DNA of 64,000 bases, taken from NCBI GenBank assembly GCA_037951165.1, contig JBBDHG010000025.1:353501-417500 (forward strand). The letters run 5' to 3'. The notes below the pieces were generated by a model that was not told the origin of the DNA, did no database searches, and saw only the letters and a list, made by a program, of their open reading frames with translations. The position numbers and the translations under genes are program-made. This document shows, piece after piece, positions 23,313 to 37,539 of this stretch; the stretch's first letter is position 1; each line of letters starts with the position of its first letter. This DNA is from Lophius americanus. Lineage: Eukaryota; Chordata; Actinopteri; Lophiiformes; Lophiidae.

Positions 23313-24003
23313 TCAGTTGGGTCTCGTTAGAATAAAGAACAAAGCGCCGGTTTAGACCTGTAGAATAAGATTCCAAGAATGGCGAGTTTCGCATCTGAAA
23401 ATCACGTATGCTAATTTTGATGTTTGTTCTGTGCCGCCTCCATATTTCAGTCAAACTAAACCAGAGTTTGTTTGGAAGCTCGTTTGCATAAGAAACAGTT
23501 CACGCACGTTCTGATGAAGCGCTAACAGAGCATCACACCAGTGTTTGTTTAAAACCAAACCAAACTTGCCACGTGTGAACACACCCGACATCTAAGCATG
23601 TGATCAGAGCTGACGAAACTAAACTGACGACTCAGCAACTCCACCACCAACCACACACCACCATTGGAAAAGGAGTGGCTGTGCAGTGTAATAAATAAGT
23701 AATAACATTCTTTGGCCGTTACTGCAAAACAATTCTGTTGTAGTCAGATTTGGATTCATCCAGTCCAGAAAATGTCACTTTGCCTGGGATCAGCAGGAGG
23801 TCAGCCAGCCAGAGGAATCCTGCAGATGTGAGCTCTCCAGCAGCACATCTGGAGAAGGTCTCCAGTTTGGATCCTCTGTGGCCACAAAAATATGAGAAGA
23901 GTCTGTGGAGCTGCTTTACAAGAGAGCGACTCATCGGGATGCTGCAGACCCAGCATCCATTTCCCTTTGACCCGTTTAGGGTCTGATACATTTTGCAAGT
24001 GTT
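23313..24003. other. No recognised gene; possible hAT-like debris
   Basis: CACCAGTGTTTGTTTAAAACCAAACCAAACTTGCCACGTGTGAACAC near 23538-23585 resembles ends of fish hAT-type elements, weakly. Nothing else recognised. Confidence 0.3.
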
Positions 24004-24500
24004 TGAGAGGGCAGGAGAGAGAGAGGATGAGAGAGAGGGCAAGAGAGAGAGAGGACAAGAGAAAGGACGAGAGATAGAGAGGACGAGAGAGAGGAAGAGA
24101 GAGAGAAGGCAATCTATAGTGAGGATGAGATAGAGGATAAGTGATAGAGAGGAAGAGAGAGAGGATTAGAGAAAGGGCGAACTATAGATTGGATGAGAGA
24201 GAGGGCGTACTATAGATACGATGAGAGTTAGAGAGGATGAGAGAGAGGGCCAGATATAGAGAAGACGAGAGAGGGGGAGTGATAGAGAGGAAGAGAGAGG
24301 ATGAGAGAGAGGGCGATCTATGGAGACAGCAAGCAATAGAGAGTGCGAGAGTGAGGGAGAATGATGGACAGGCTGAGAGGGACAGATAATGAAAGGATGA
24401 GAAGAGAGGATGAGTGAGAGAGAGCGAGCAATGTAGAGGGTGAGGGCAAGAGATGGAGTAGATGAGAGAGGGGAAGAGCTAGAGAGGGCAAGTGATTTGT
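24004..24500. repeat. Degenerate GA-rich repeat
   Basis: Purine-rich with GAGAGAGAGGATGAGAGAG-type words, interrupted by GGCGA, CTATAGA and GATAGAG. More decayed than the tract at 4.2 kb. Confidence 0.9.
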
Positions 24501-24529
24501 GAAAACATAATAGAAAACTTGGCAAACGG

Positions 24530-24532
<3 letters not shown>

Positions 24533-24586
<54 letters not shown>

Positions 24587-24587
24587 T
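24533..24587. repeat. (TA)n(CA)n compound microsatellite
   Basis: About 40 bases of TA repeat directly followed by about 15 bases of CA repeat. Confidence 0.97.
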
Positions 24588-26247
24588 TTATGTAGGTAAA
24601 TAGGTGGTATTTTGAAACCAAAATCTCTCATCGGGCTAAACATCCCATTTTCGCCCCTAATAGCCCCTTTTTGGGACTATTAGCTATCCCTATTAGCTAA
24701 CCCCTTTTTTTTAAGACAGATTAATCACACAAGGTTATATATTCCATATTAGACATACATAGTAATGGGCAAAAAAGTTACTAACCCTGAAGATAAATTA
24801 ATTTTAGGGTGATTTAAGTTTATTTTAAGGAGGCTTAAATAAAGCGGTCAATTTTTAAAATAATTTATTTTAGAAGTACAAAAGTACTTTGGAGTGAAAA
24901 CAGCCTTGATAAACTGCATACCCGCGTTTTCTCTCCCTATAAAACACTCTAGATTAAAAGTTATTTGATTCCGATGAAGGGTCCGGCTGCAGCAGGGAGT
25001 CAGCGGCGCATCACGGCCTTGACATGTGGGCGAGTAATTACTTTTTAATTACACCGTCAGATCGTATTCTTGATAGTCACTCCACGCCGTCAGCTGCAAC
25101 TTTACGGTATGTCTAGCAGAGGTCACGGCTCTCCTGGCCTCATGTGACCCGCCGGGGTTCTGCTGCACACGGACCGTTCGTGCGTCCTGCCTGAACCGTG
25201 ACAACAGCTGCAACAACTCAGTGAGAGAACCGTAACGGGTTGCACACTTTCTTCATTCCTCCTAAACGCTCTTGTCAAACATTTCAAAACACGACCATGA
25301 GCGGATGAAAAGTTCCCGAGGAGCAACTGCAGTGGGACGGCGGCGGGCTTGAGCGGTGTCACGTTACAGCTTACAGTAGCGCAGGAAACACAGAATTGGC
25401 TGCGATTTGAACTTTGAGATAAGAAAACAAACAACTTTTTTTCTTTTTCCAGGGTCGTTTTATGACCTGCGGTTGGACGGAGAATGGTCCCGCCCCTCAG
25501 AGACCTGCCAGTCAACATACAGAGTCCCTGTTTAGTTAAACAGCAGCCTGTGACCTCAGAGGTGCTTTTTTATCTCAGAACCACATCATGCCTTTTATGT
25601 GAGGCCGGCGTGGGCTGCCCTTTTTTTTCCCTGATTAATCTCCTTACTCCACACCATCTAAGGTAGTTTTTTCACCAACTACCGTTCATCCTGCGTCCTC
25701 CACCAAAAGCCGAAGATAATACGGCGGTGGAAGGTATTTGGGGTGGCTAACAAGTTTTACTCCCCCGGTTCTGGCATCTGAGACCAGAGATGAAGAGTCC
25801 TGCCAACAGAGTAGAATGATCGTGGTATGTTTGCTGTCTCATGTTTGTGTTGGAAACTTCATGCACAGCGTCGGTGTGTTGGTGTGTGTGCACGCACGTG
25901 GGGCGCAATCCCCCCTCCCACGCCGTCAGCTGTGCGGGGCGACTTGCCGCGACATTCCTGGCCCGTGAAGTGACTATCACACCACCGGGAACCAGTTGGC
26001 TTGAATACCACTGACCGCCAATAAACCCCTCGCCTTTTAGTGGCAGGAAATGACGGCGCTGAAGTCACGAGCTCGTGTTCATCGGTAGCCGCTAATAGGA
26101 GTGACGCTCAGGTGCTTTCGGTCATTACTCACTTTAACGTAAGACGCCTCCAGTCTGTTGGAGTCCCATCGGAGCGGAAAACGCTTCCGACAGCTTTGAC
26201 CTCTAGCTTCTGGAAAGTTTTCAAATGTGAATAAAATTATGTTGACG

Positions 26248-26281
<34 letters not shown>

Positions 26282-28009
26282 AGAGGAGTCCTTCACGGCG
26301 GATATTCATCGCTTCAATCCACAGTGGAACCGACGGCACGTCCATTACTGACAAACTATTTCACGCGGCTCATCCGTTGCCAGCGTTCGCACAGCATCGC
26401 CTTTTTTCGTCTGCTGGAAACTCGACATTCATCGTGTTTTTACAGTGACTATGTCCCAAATAGGGACTTTTTAACAGTTACACTGTAAAAAAAAAAGAAG
26501 TAAAATAGATATATATATCATTGAGGGTTAAATAACAGTAGCTATATACACACTATTCTTTACGATTATATTATCTATATTCTGTAGCATTAAAGGTATG
26601 CTCTCACTAAAATGGTTAAAGGTCGTTTGTTTGTTTTTTACAGTAATTTTAAACGTTAATACCACACTGTAAAAGATATCAGTAAAAATTACGGTGCCAC
26701 AGTAGGAGATGTTAAAGATCAAAAAAGGAGTAAATCGTTTCCAAAATAACAACTTTATGATAAATACACTGTCACTAGGTAGACAAACGTAACGCCATAA
26801 TTAGACTCATATTCTGCTTTAACAATCCTGTTTCTATAAGATTAGGCTCAGAGGACGAGTTTGTTTTTTCTGGTCTGAAAGTTCTGCTTCATCTACTACG
26901 TCACATGTCTTCATAAACCCACAGAGGGTCCAACAGTGGGAGATGAAGAGGACGTCCTGTACGATACCGCAGCTTCCCGAGCATCAAACGTTCTCCTATT
27001 TAATTGGTTTGGGAGTAAAGAGTCAAGGAAGCACCTTATTGTGCTTGTGATAGATGTGTGCAAAAAGAATTTTGTCGACATCATTCCAAGAACTCTGGAT
27101 TCTCTCTTTTAAGGAAACACACCGGGCATCCCTTTGACTTTTATTTTTAACCCACACATCGTGCTTCATCCCTTCATTTATCCATGTCTCATACTCAGAT
27201 CCAGAGTTATGCACATATGGGGGAACCTCACACCAGTTGGTTTCACGTGAGGGGGGGGGCTTGAGAAACGAGGGGGAGAGAATGTTCTCCAAGCGTTGGA
27301 GGTGGTGACTCCTCCGCTTTTTAAAAGAACCTTTCCATCTACAGTAGTGTGTTGCAGCACTGGTATGCATGTGTGTGTGTGTGTGTGTGTGAGATTTTAT
27401 TTTCCTCATTAACTTTTTCATTACCCATTGGAGCCTTAAAGCTACAGCAGCAGAATAAAAAAAAACGCCCAGCCCTGCAGGAGAACGCCGAGTCTCTTTG
27501 TGGGACACTACTCAGGTGTTAAAGCCTCGGTGTTTTCCACACACGGGTTTTTTTTTTCTCCCCTCTCAGCAGTTTGAGCTCCTAAAAACAGAGAGAGAAA
27601 CTCTTAACGCTCTAATAACACATGGACTCCCGAGGTTTATACAAACAGCAGCAGCAGCAGCGAGGCTGGAGTCCGGGCCCGGCTGGAAGGTTTGGTTCCA
27701 CTCTCATGAATGGAGGTCTGTCAAACGGACAACTGCCACTCTTTATCCCGGTTAAGTACCGTTAAGCACTTTTTCTTTTTTTTTCAAAGCGAACAGCTTA
27801 AACGGGATCATCGGTAGCGGGTAGCGTCTGAAGCACGGCGTGACACAGTGAGACAGCAGAAATACATCCGACTGTGTATAACCACATGTGTATGACGGCT
27901 GTGTATGCTAACGTTATTTTAGCCTGTGGAGATTGAAGACGTGTTTGCCTCTGAAGGTTTTATTATTAGACTTTAAAGCAGACACACAACCGGAACTACG
28001 ATGATGTTC
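24588..28009. other. Unannotated DNA with short simple repeats
   Basis: Contains a 28-base CT run (26251-26278), a 20-base GT run (27371-27390) and CACTGTAAAA/TTTTACAGT words near 26434, 26477, 26637 and 26663 that suggest decayed MITE ends. The minus-strand frames 25518-25123 (131 codons) and 27508-27023 (161 codons) are unrecognised. No exon was identified. Confidence 0.4.
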
Positions 28010-28070
28010 TCGAAAAGCCCCCAATCTCCTTCATTGTAGAAGCAATCCCCCGCCTTCCACTTCAGTGTCT
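28010..28070 (+). repeat. Family A head fragment, copy 7
   Basis: Only the head block is present: CTCGAAAAGCCCCCAATCTCCTTCATTGTAGAAGCAATCCCCCGCC. Confidence 0.65.
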
Positions 28071-28224
28071 CTGTTCAGCCCACTGAGCCCATGGCTTCTC
28101 CCCCGTGTGAACATCAAAGGAACTCTTGAAACTGAGCCCTAAGCTCCACCCCCATAAGGAATATCAAAGGAATAATAGGAACAAATGCAGCAATTGCCTT
28201 TTTTCTTTTTTTTAAATCAAAATT

Positions 28225-28375
28225 TAATCACATCTAGAATATGTTAAAACCTAACTCTGCGTAAAATTTCACGCAATTCGGTTCTGTAGTTTTTCCATTA
28301 TGTTGTCAACAAACAAACAAAAAGACAAACGCACAGGAGGGAAATATAAACCTTCTTGACGGAGGTAAACACCCA
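28225..28375 (+). repeat. Fish retroposon 3'-tail-like repeat
   Basis: ATTTCACGCAATTCGGTTCTGTAGTTTTTCC...CAACAAACAAACAAAAAGACAAACGCACAGGAGGGAAATATAAACC..CTTGACGGAGGTAA matches a recurrent teleost non-LTR retroposon tail. The minus-strand relative at 32235-32340 shares the same words. Confidence 0.6.
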
Positions 28376-28800
28376 CAAGAACAAGAACCGGTCTTGGGTC
28401 AGCGTGAGCGCCGTCTTACTCTAAATTGTTAAACACAATTTCCCCGACAGGAATAATGTTTTATATCATGCTGAGATGTAGGCAGTCCAAACTGACAGTC
28501 AAGTGTCATTGTGCTGAATAATGACCTCGCTCGATACTGAAAAATGTCAATCAAATATATTTTGACATCAGATTTGCCGCATTGGCACTTTTTTCCCCCC
28601 TGGTTACCCCAGAAAAAAATAGAACCAGAGTTGTGCAAACCTGGGTTTCCTCTAAACTTGATTATTCACCTCCATGTTCAGCTCAGTCGAACGACAGCCA
28701 AAGAAAGTCAGGATAAGTGACCGGCATGTTTTATTATCACTTAGAATACACATCAGGGATCAAACCTCACTGCCCGTCTCTTTCATTCATTCACATTCAT

Positions 28801-29829
<1,029 letters not shown>

Positions 29830-29960
29830 ACGGTGATGAACCGGCGACTATTCCAGGTTAAGCCCCGCCTCTTGCCCAAAATATCAGCTGATCGTTTTAG
29901 CCCCAACGATCGGGATCAGAATAAGCGGTGAGAGATAAATGAATGAATGAATGTTGGCCC
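29830..29960 (-). repeat. Fish SINE-like interspersed repeat, copy 2
   Basis: On minus it reads CATTCATTCATTTATCTCTCACCGCTTATTCTGATCCCGATCGTTGG...CAGCTGATATTTTGGGCAAGAGGCGGGGCTTAACCTGGAATAGTCGCCGGTTCATCACC. This is the same family as at 13800 and 32050. Confidence 0.7.
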
Positions 29961-32049
29961 CAGTCATAATGAAGAACTATAGGCCTGTCAGAGGCTACAT
30001 TCTGTGCTACTATGGCGACGCCACAACCTGCCCGACTCTGTGTCTGCTGGGCTTGACAAAGCGATGATGTCACCCATGTGGCCCCACCCCATCATCATAC
30101 CAAATATGCCTGAATACATAAAAATCCATTCAAAACCTTTTGAGTTATCTGAATTTCAAACAAACCAATACTAATAACAGTTCTAGCAAAGACAGACAGA
30201 AATCTACCAGTAAAGATGAAAATATAACTTTCTACTCCTTGTATGGGCAGAATCAGCCAAATCAATGCAACCACAAGACAGACAGAATAGAGGTCACGCC
30301 GGCAGTTATACTAATCACTCTTTCTTATCTTAACTATTGTTTTAATAATGATATCAAAAGAAATCTAGATTAATTATGATTTGTGTTTGTGTTTTCTCTT
30401 GCTTTAATCTTGCTTTAATCTTGCTGGAGAGGAGAGGCTACGACGACTGTTTGTCCAACGAAAGGAAAACCACAAACTGCTTGACATTTCCCTAAGAAAG
30501 AAACCAGAAAGGAAAATCCAATTTGAAAGACAACATCTCGGTAATCTGCGTCATTTCTTGGTCTAAAGCATCGACATGGAGTGAAACCTCATTTAGTCGT
30601 CGGTTTCCCGTACACGAGTTCAACTTTGGCGTTCAGCCCAGGTAAATTTAGACCCAGCCAAGTAGATAATAGCCGAATTTAATGTTTTTTCAAACAATAT
30701 GAAAAAACATGAAATTCGTTTAGCTTAATGCTAACATATAATGGGATTGGCATATACATGCTAAAGAATTAGCATTGATTTATGCTTATTGCATCAAGTC
30801 AGAACAAATACACAATGCCGATCAACCTTACTTCCGCGGCGATCCTTCAAAGTAAGAGCACTTGAAATACACGGCTCAGCAGAAGGAAACAAAATATTTC
30901 TTACGATATTTTTCTTTTCTTTTTTTTTTGAGTGAAATCATTGATTATATTTTTTTAAAAATTGAAAGGTTATATGTATTTTTTTTTATTTATGTTGAAA
31001 AATAGATAATCAGAGTGACTATTTCATTTGCAAATGTTTTTTTATTTTAATTTGTAAATAGTTATTCATGTTAAGTTAAAAGATGAATATTCATTTACAA
31101 TAATTAGAGTTAGTGCTAATCTCTTTTTTTTGACCAGTTTATCAGTGAACCCATCCGCCTCTGCAAGTAAACGCTCCCCCTGTGCGAAACGACGTTAAGT
31201 ACTTTTAATTTCTTTATACTGGCAACCTGTCAAAGAGTAAACTGTTTATAACACAGATGCCTTTAAAAATGTTTTTTTCATTCACACAATTCAAGGCCCT
31301 GCCGTCATTCATAGAGATAAATCTGTGACTCCATATTGGGCTTAAAAGGTTCTTGTTAGACACTCTCCATTGTTCCTTTTCCGGTTTCTTGAGGGCACAT
31401 TAAAGTTTGACCGAGGTTAATACCTCTTGAATGTTTTAATTTTTCCGGCCAAGAGGAAGCTGGAATTTAAATTAGCCTTAGCAGACAATGGGGTTTGCCA
31501 AAAATAACCGTTTAATTGAGTGACCGATGCGGCGGCGGCTATATTTAGGTGTTATTTTAAGCCCTGTGGGGGCAGAGGACAGGGCACTGCAGGATGCACG
31601 CTGGGTAAAATATGGATTCCTGCCATGTCTCTGCTCCCACATGGCCTGCTGGCCTGCTGGCCTGCTGCCCCCCCCCCCCCCGGCTTAGGCTGCCCAGTAA
31701 GGTCGTCTTCAGCTGCTAGCATAAATTGCATTACGGGACAGTAGGAAGACAGCCAGGTCTCTGACGTCCAGCCGGCTTCAATTACGTGGAGACAATGAGA
31801 CAGCAGTGGGTAAGGTTAGAAAGATACGGCCTGAAATTATATTTTATGTCATCAGGTGAATGTTAATAACGTAATAATGGTGGACTTTTTACACAGCACC
31901 CCTTTAAAAGAGGGCCTCATATGATGAAACCTGGAACGATTTAACTTTGAGATATAAAGATACGAAATTAAATCATTTAAAAAAATAAAATATACATATT
32001 ATTATTTATTTTTTTTTTAAGTGTTATAATCACTTTATTACAGCCTTTT
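29961..32049. other. Unannotated DNA
   Basis: Includes a C homopolymer of about 12 bases at about 31670-31681 and AT-rich sequence at 30900-31130. No gene recognised. Confidence 0.4.
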
Positions 32050-32170
32050 ATTTTGTAGAACTGCTTCTTCTGTTCAGGGCTATGAGGGGGAGTGGAGCCT
32101 ATGACAGCTGACATTGGCCTCCAGTTCATCACAGCGCCGACTTCCATTCATGCCGACTTTCACACTTACA
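32050..32170 (+). repeat. Fish SINE-like interspersed repeat, copy 3
   Basis: GCTTCTTCTGTTCAGGGCTATGAGGGGGAGTGGAGCCTATGACAGCTGACATTGGCCTCCAGTTCATCACAG, same family as at 13800. Confidence 0.7.
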
Positions 32171-32234
32171 GAAAAATACACCGATATTCAAAGTTTGGCC
32201 TCGTGAAAGGAGGGAGTGACTTTACATCCGTTGT

Positions 32235-32340
32235 TTTTTTCTGCCTGTTTGTTTGTTCAGATGCAGGATTATGAGAAACCCAAAGACTAATTAACAGATT
32301 TGCATGAAGTTTTACCTGGGAGGTTGGTTTTAACATGTAT
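32235..32340 (-). repeat. Fish retroposon tail-like repeat
   Basis: Minus-orientation relative of 28225-28375: TGTTTGTTTGTTCAGATGCAGGATTATGAGAAACC...AACAGATTTGCATGAAGTTTTACCTGGGAGG on plus. Confidence 0.5.
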
Positions 32341-33334
32341 TAACGATGATTAAATTCATAAATTGGGGCATTTGAGGGGAATTAACGGACAGATTTGCAA
32401 TAATTTCTACCCTTTTTTATCCCAGAAGTTACCACCTTATGGAAACTGTCTGATTTCCAGTTCTTCTCTGCTCTTATGGAGGCCTAAAGGGCCGAAACAT
32501 TAGAACCCATGTTGATATGACAAGATACCGATACCTGTACTCGACTTTTGTTTGTGCCCCCGCTTTGGATACTTAAAAGCTGAAGCTCTTATTCACAGAC
32601 AACTGCTTCCTGTTGGACACAGATAAGTCCATTTTCGCCAACAAAACTCTGAGTAACTACTTCCTGCTACCTTCACCGTTACACATTTACACCCCCTTCG
32701 TCTCACTGCTCCCTCTCTTACCCCTCGCTCGACCAATCACTTGCACACAACAACGATAAGATGCAAATGGGGGGTCAGCAGTGACGTATATTCCCCTCTG
32801 TTGTTGCCCGGCAGTGCTTCAAAGAATCTGAAAGGCAAATAAACAAACCCGGGTGCGTCATCTATTAGAGATAACTCTGATAAAAACACTATAAAAAAAA
32901 GGTTTTGCACTTTATATAAAAATGTTATTGTCAGTTTACTTAAAATACATTTCCTATACGAATTTTTTTGAGTGTAGTTTCTCTGCGTAGTAGAAGCACA
33001 GACGCTCCATTAAGATAAGATAAACCTTTAATTAATCATCTTTCTAACATCCGTTAAAGGTTTCGCATTATTTTTTAGCTTGTTAAGAAGCTAAACATGA
33101 AATGATGTCGACACTGTAGCTAAAGAAGCTAACACACCTTCCTCTTCAGTTTGATGAAGACCTCCATTTAAAGGTGGGGAAAATTCTCCGGACTTACGGC
33201 CCGGATCAAACAGCCGGTATTGGTCGGACAAAAAGAGGCGGGGTCTATAGAGGGGAAGCCCTTTGAAGATTTATTCACGACACTGGATATTCATTATTGG
33301 TTTATGAAACTTCATTAAATCTAGAACTCTAATT
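32341..33334. other. No recognised feature
   Basis: No gene or clear repeat seen. Confidence 0.4.
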
Positions 33335-33490
33335 TTACACTGTAAATAAAGAATTGTTTGATGAACTAAAAGAAATTACTTCATTATATTCCATCAATAA
33401 GTAAGACTTAAATAAACTTATTAAAATACTTTAATTAAGGTTAAGTAATTTCTTTAATTTGATCAACAGTTTCCTTTTTATAGTTATAAT
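33335..33490. mobile_element. Palindromic MITE, copy 2
   Basis: Left end ACACTGTAAATAAAGAATTGTTTGATGAACTAAAAGAAATTACTT; right end AAGTAATTTCTTTAATTTGATCAACAGTTTCCTTTTTATAGTT. These are the same inverted ends as at 9583-9764, more diverged on the right arm. Confidence 0.7.
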
Positions 33491-33821
33491 TAGATCCCAA
33501 AGACATAAAAAGGTAAAATTCAAACTTCGGCATTTTAAAACAAATATTATGCACTGTAAAAAGTGTGTTGTTAGGTTGTGTTTTAAAAAAAAAAAAAAAA
33601 AACTTGTTCCACTGGTTACACAATAGAGTATTTCCAACTTAAATTTTAGGTTCAATAATACTTAATTTAACTTGGTGTTAAATTAATATGGCCTTTAATT
33701 CTATAAAGGCCACACAGTTATTTTTAAATATCTTAAATTTAGCTAGTCAAAATGACGTTATTGATGTCTTTAACTGGAATTATGACTGTTCAAAATGACA
33801 GCAGATATCTACAATTATAGT

Positions 33822-34235
33822 TCTGACTAGGCGAAAAATACTGCAAGGGTATATCCAATGGAAGCCCCCATTCCCCTGGGTTGTACAATCAATCCCCCAG
33901 ATTGAGCTCCTCAAATTAAATAAATTAAACTAAATTAACTCATCTTAAATCTATCAGCCAATCAAAACAATAAGTGTTGTCCTAAAAGCAGAGTTTTTCC
34001 TAAATAAAAAGCTCCCCCTAGTGGGTAGAATATGAACTACTGGAGTAATACATGATAAATACACGATAGATCTCCTCGAGTCGATTCATCGGCACCAAAT
34101 CTGGACTAAATCAGACCAACGGTTGGGAAATTAGCTCCCCCTGGTGTCCAAAAAAATACAACTGACCTTTCCAAAAATCAATCCCGTTCTTCCTCACATT
34201 AAGGTGTATGTAAGTTTTGAAAATGATAAATAGTA
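33822..34235 (+). repeat. Family A dispersed repeat, copy 8 (near full length)
   Basis: Has the head GACTAGGC...GCAAGGGTATATCC...CCCCCATTCCCCTGGGTTGTACAATCAATCCCCCAGATTGAGCTCCTC. It then has AAAAAGCTCCCCCTAGTGGGTAGAATATGAACTACT, ATAGATCTCCTCGAGTCGATTCATCGGCACC, the second TAGCTCCCCCTGGTGTCC and CCCGTTCTTCCTCACATTAAGG. It is useful as a consensus reference. Confidence 0.9.
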
Positions 34236-34798
34236 AAAATTAGCCAACGTTTATAGTCAAGCTGATAGAATAAAGGTTTAAGCCCCGACCCTGATCCAAA
34301 CACTGAACCAGGGTTTGGTTCGGTTACACTGTAAAAAAAAAACCCTCTTACGGTTCTTATGGATGGGACTTTGGGATCAACGAAATGACATAACAGTGTT
34401 CTCACCAAAAAATAACAGAAGGAGAACAAACCGGTTGGTCATAGGCCAAAAACGTATGTAATAAATCTGAGATATTTTATTCCACTTTATGCGAGGAGGA
34501 GCGAGACGCACTGAACCGAGAACGGGCCGACATCAGAGGCATGTCGGTCTACAAGTCCGTCAATGATCAGCCGTGGAGAGACCCCCGCCAGATGTCCACA
34601 GGATGTGTGTCATCATAGGTTCTATAGTCTGCTTGAAAAGCCGGCATGTGAAACCAAATGTTCTCAGATCAGGTTCCCACAGTTCAACAGAAACTCAAAC
34701 CTTGGTTCCGACTCTGGAATGTTAAAGGACTCTAAGAGGGTATTCTTTTTTTTTTTAGATGGATCATGGTAACAAACGGGTCTTAGCAGACGCAGACG

Positions 34799-35010
34799 TA
34801 TTTTATAACCGCCTGCTTAATTTTTTGGGTCCCCCTTTAGACGTCAAAACCGCTCCGAGACCGACTTTGTGTTCTGACACCACTCTGTCAGAACCAGCAG
34901 GAACTTTTATACACCCTCCCTTCTGTGGGATCGGACAAGACTGACATTTGGTCACCTTTGCTTCAGTGAGCCTCGGGCCCCCGTGGCCCCCTCGCCACTT
35001 AACCATTTGG
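34799..35010 (-). pseudogene. Tc1-like transposase remnant (second family)
   Basis: The minus-strand frame from 35015 reads GGHGGPRLTEAKVTKCQSC then PIPQKGGCIKVPAGSDRVVSEHKV. This matches the N-terminal DNA-binding (helix-turn-helix) part of the fish Tc1-like family also seen at 8950-9190; the AGSDRxVSEHTV block is the clearest anchor. The following LTSKGGPKK comes from the distant 3' end of the element, so the whole catalytic region has been lost by an internal deletion. Confidence 0.65.
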
Positions 35011-35562
35011 TACACTGTTAAAACTTTCCTGTTAAATTTTTATTTTATTACTGTCACTTTTATTCAACATTTTTTGGACTGTTGATGAAAAATACGGTAT
35101 GAAAGGCTCTTTTTTTTAAAAATTGTTTTGCTTTTAAAAACAAACCGTAAACAACCGGCCGCAGCGTTTCCATTTACTCACTGCAAAATGTTTAATGTCA
35201 CTTAAATTTAACGCTTTGTATTTTTTTAAAAAGGAAAATCACAGCTGAATAAGGTTTTTAATTACTTTTCCCCGTTTAAAACAAACCGTAAACTGCCAGC
35301 GGCGCATATTATTACTGTAAATCTAACATTATTTCACTGTTACCTAAATGAAAGGTTTTGTACTATTCGTAAAAACTATAATTTTAACAGTATCTTACAG
35401 TGAACTGATTAGTTTGTATTTTTGCATACATTTTAATAAAAATTTGTTAAAAACAGTAAATTAATGTAATTTCTTTGGTGTTAACGGTTAAATATCGTAT
35501 TTGAAAGTGATAATACTGCTGAAATCACGCTGTGTATTAACAGCATTTATTTACAGTGTACG
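35011..35562. mobile_element. CACTGT-ended non-autonomous element
   Basis: Starts GTACACTGTTAAAACTTTC and ends TTTATTTACAGTGTAC. The AT-rich interior repeats words such as AACAAACCGTAAAC at 35140 and 35280. The inverted ends (GTACACTGT / ACAGTGTAC) are a perfect 9 bases. No frame. Confidence 0.6.
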
Positions 35563-35689
35563 TACCAACACATGGACTTCTGGACAAATGAGGACATGAT
35601 GTCTAATATATCCGACCCGCTGACCCCTGACTTAATTAACGCTTTTATGTCCTCGCCTGTGGAAAAATGACTTCTTTGCTTATTTCAGG

Positions 35690-36160
35690 TCTTTTTGGGG
35701 CATTTATAAATTTTATATCTTAGACACTACATTTACCATAAAATGACAAATTATTTGGTCAAACATGTTTTTACACAGTTCAAAAGAATCCGATCTAAGA
35801 AATGATTTAATATTTATATTTTGTATTTCATGAAAAACTGAAATTTTTTTAATTGGATTAGCTCAGACTTTTGGTTGAAGCATGTTTTTAGAAAAACGGT
35901 TTGACCCTTATTAGACTTTGTTTGGTTATAATAAAGACATCTTAAAATCCAACTGATCAAATAAGACTCTCTCTTTCTTTCTCTTAATTCCTCCTCCTCG
36001 ATGGCCCCTTTGACCTACGGTGTCCCCCAGGGCTCCGTCCTCGGCCCCTTACTATTTGGCACATACATTTTGCCACTGGTTCACATAATACACAACTTTA
36101 GTCTGATTTTTCAATCAGAATAAGAATCTCAAAATGTGCTCAACCAAACAGATGAGCAGG
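35690..36160 (+). mobile_element. AT module plus LINE reverse-transcriptase fragment, copy A
   Basis: From about 35990 the plus strand reads MAPLTYGVPQGSVLGPLLFG then TYILPLVHII. GVPQGSVLGPLLF is the classic conserved block just before the catalytic aspartates of L2/Rex-type non-LTR reverse transcriptases. The aspartate box itself is gone. The AT-rich 300 bases to the left are shared with the copy at 63.2-63.9 kb, so the two parts travel together. Confidence 0.75.
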
Positions 36161-37539
36161 AAATTAAAGGATTTCAACAAGATAATGAATGCTATTCAGT
36201 ATTCACCTGCAGTTTTAATGTTTTGGCTGACCGGTTTATATCTAAAGGACAGACAAACTCAGCTGTTAGCTGTAAAAAAAGTTGAGGTTATGGACAAAGG
36301 TCAGGTGGTTAGATTCAAGGGATACAGATACCAGAATCATTCGTGCTGCTGGGTTCCTGAAGAATGTTTACGTACTAAATACTTTCCACTGTCGGGCATC
36401 AGCGGTTAAATCTCTACACATTCTATACTGCCGGTACTGCAGGCAGCACAGAACGATTCACACCAGAGGGTCAACAAAGGTCTCTGTTCCACAGAGAAGT
36501 GGCTGATTTTACTGTCCGTGTCATGATTCAGGGATATTCAGCAGGACGTCAGCAAAAAACACAAAAAACAAAAACATTCTTGGACAAAAGAAATATGAAG
36601 CAACCTCTGTGATTGGCTGTGTCATCGCCGTGCCTTAATAAGGAGAGCAGGTCCTCGGAGGAACCGAGACGCCGTCGAGGAAGGAAGGAACGCAGAGGAG
36701 CGCCTGGAACGTAAACACCTGCCACGGAGATACTGCGTCCCGTTACCTCCCGACACATCGCACACAACAAACAGAAACACGCAAAATAACGGCATTCCTG
36801 TCAAACTCAACGTGACGCCGTTGCTGAAAGGACCAGTTGTCCCGTTTCCTCTCTCTCTCTCTCTCTCTCCTCCACTCTTTCCACAATGCTGCTGCCAGAA
36901 AAGCCCCGCTCTATTTGCAGTTGATAACGGCACCTTCCACACAAAACCCTCCGCCCTTTGTCCTGCCGCTGTGCTACAAAAATCCAAATACCGAGTCCAG
37001 AGGAGGCGGCTTTAGTGGAATGCTGCCGTTTGTTGACCGTCAACAAACAAACGTCTGAAACCGCCATAACAGGGAAATCAAGGGCCGGCCTTTTAAAGCG
37101 GACGCAGGAGAAACAGAAAATGTGCTGATGCACAGAAAAGAATAGTGATTCAGCACCGACCTAGAAGTCATCGGATTCTGGCTACCAGGGAGGGAATCTG
37201 GGGCAATATTTATAGAGGAGCTCTTCCTCGTCTTCGTTAATCCGTCGGAGCAGAGGAGATGAAACAAACAGGACTACACATCAAGAAAGCAAAAGAATAT
37301 AAATACGAGAATTCACTAAAAGTCTTAGGTATGGATTGATTTGCATTTCAAAGTCCCTCTGTGAACTCTACACATTCTTTACCGGGGGTCAAATCCAGGC
37401 CCCGCCCACATTGTTTTGCTGAATTCCTATGAAACAGTCGAGTGGTCTAAAATAAGACGTACGGGATTGCGGTCGTTTTAATTAGTTAGTGAATTTCTGC
37501 CACTTTTAGGCTTTCATTCAAACCGTTCTCCAATTCTTC
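36161..37539. other. Unannotated DNA
   Basis: Contains a short CT run (about 36850-36869). CpG-containing sequence at 36630-37030 has frames on both strands without known similarity. 36420-36510 might be further LINE debris. No plectin exon recognised here. Confidence 0.35.

Noticed and set aside
25123..25518. 131-codon minus-strand frame
   Set aside because: No recognisable domain, composition not protein-like, no splice support.
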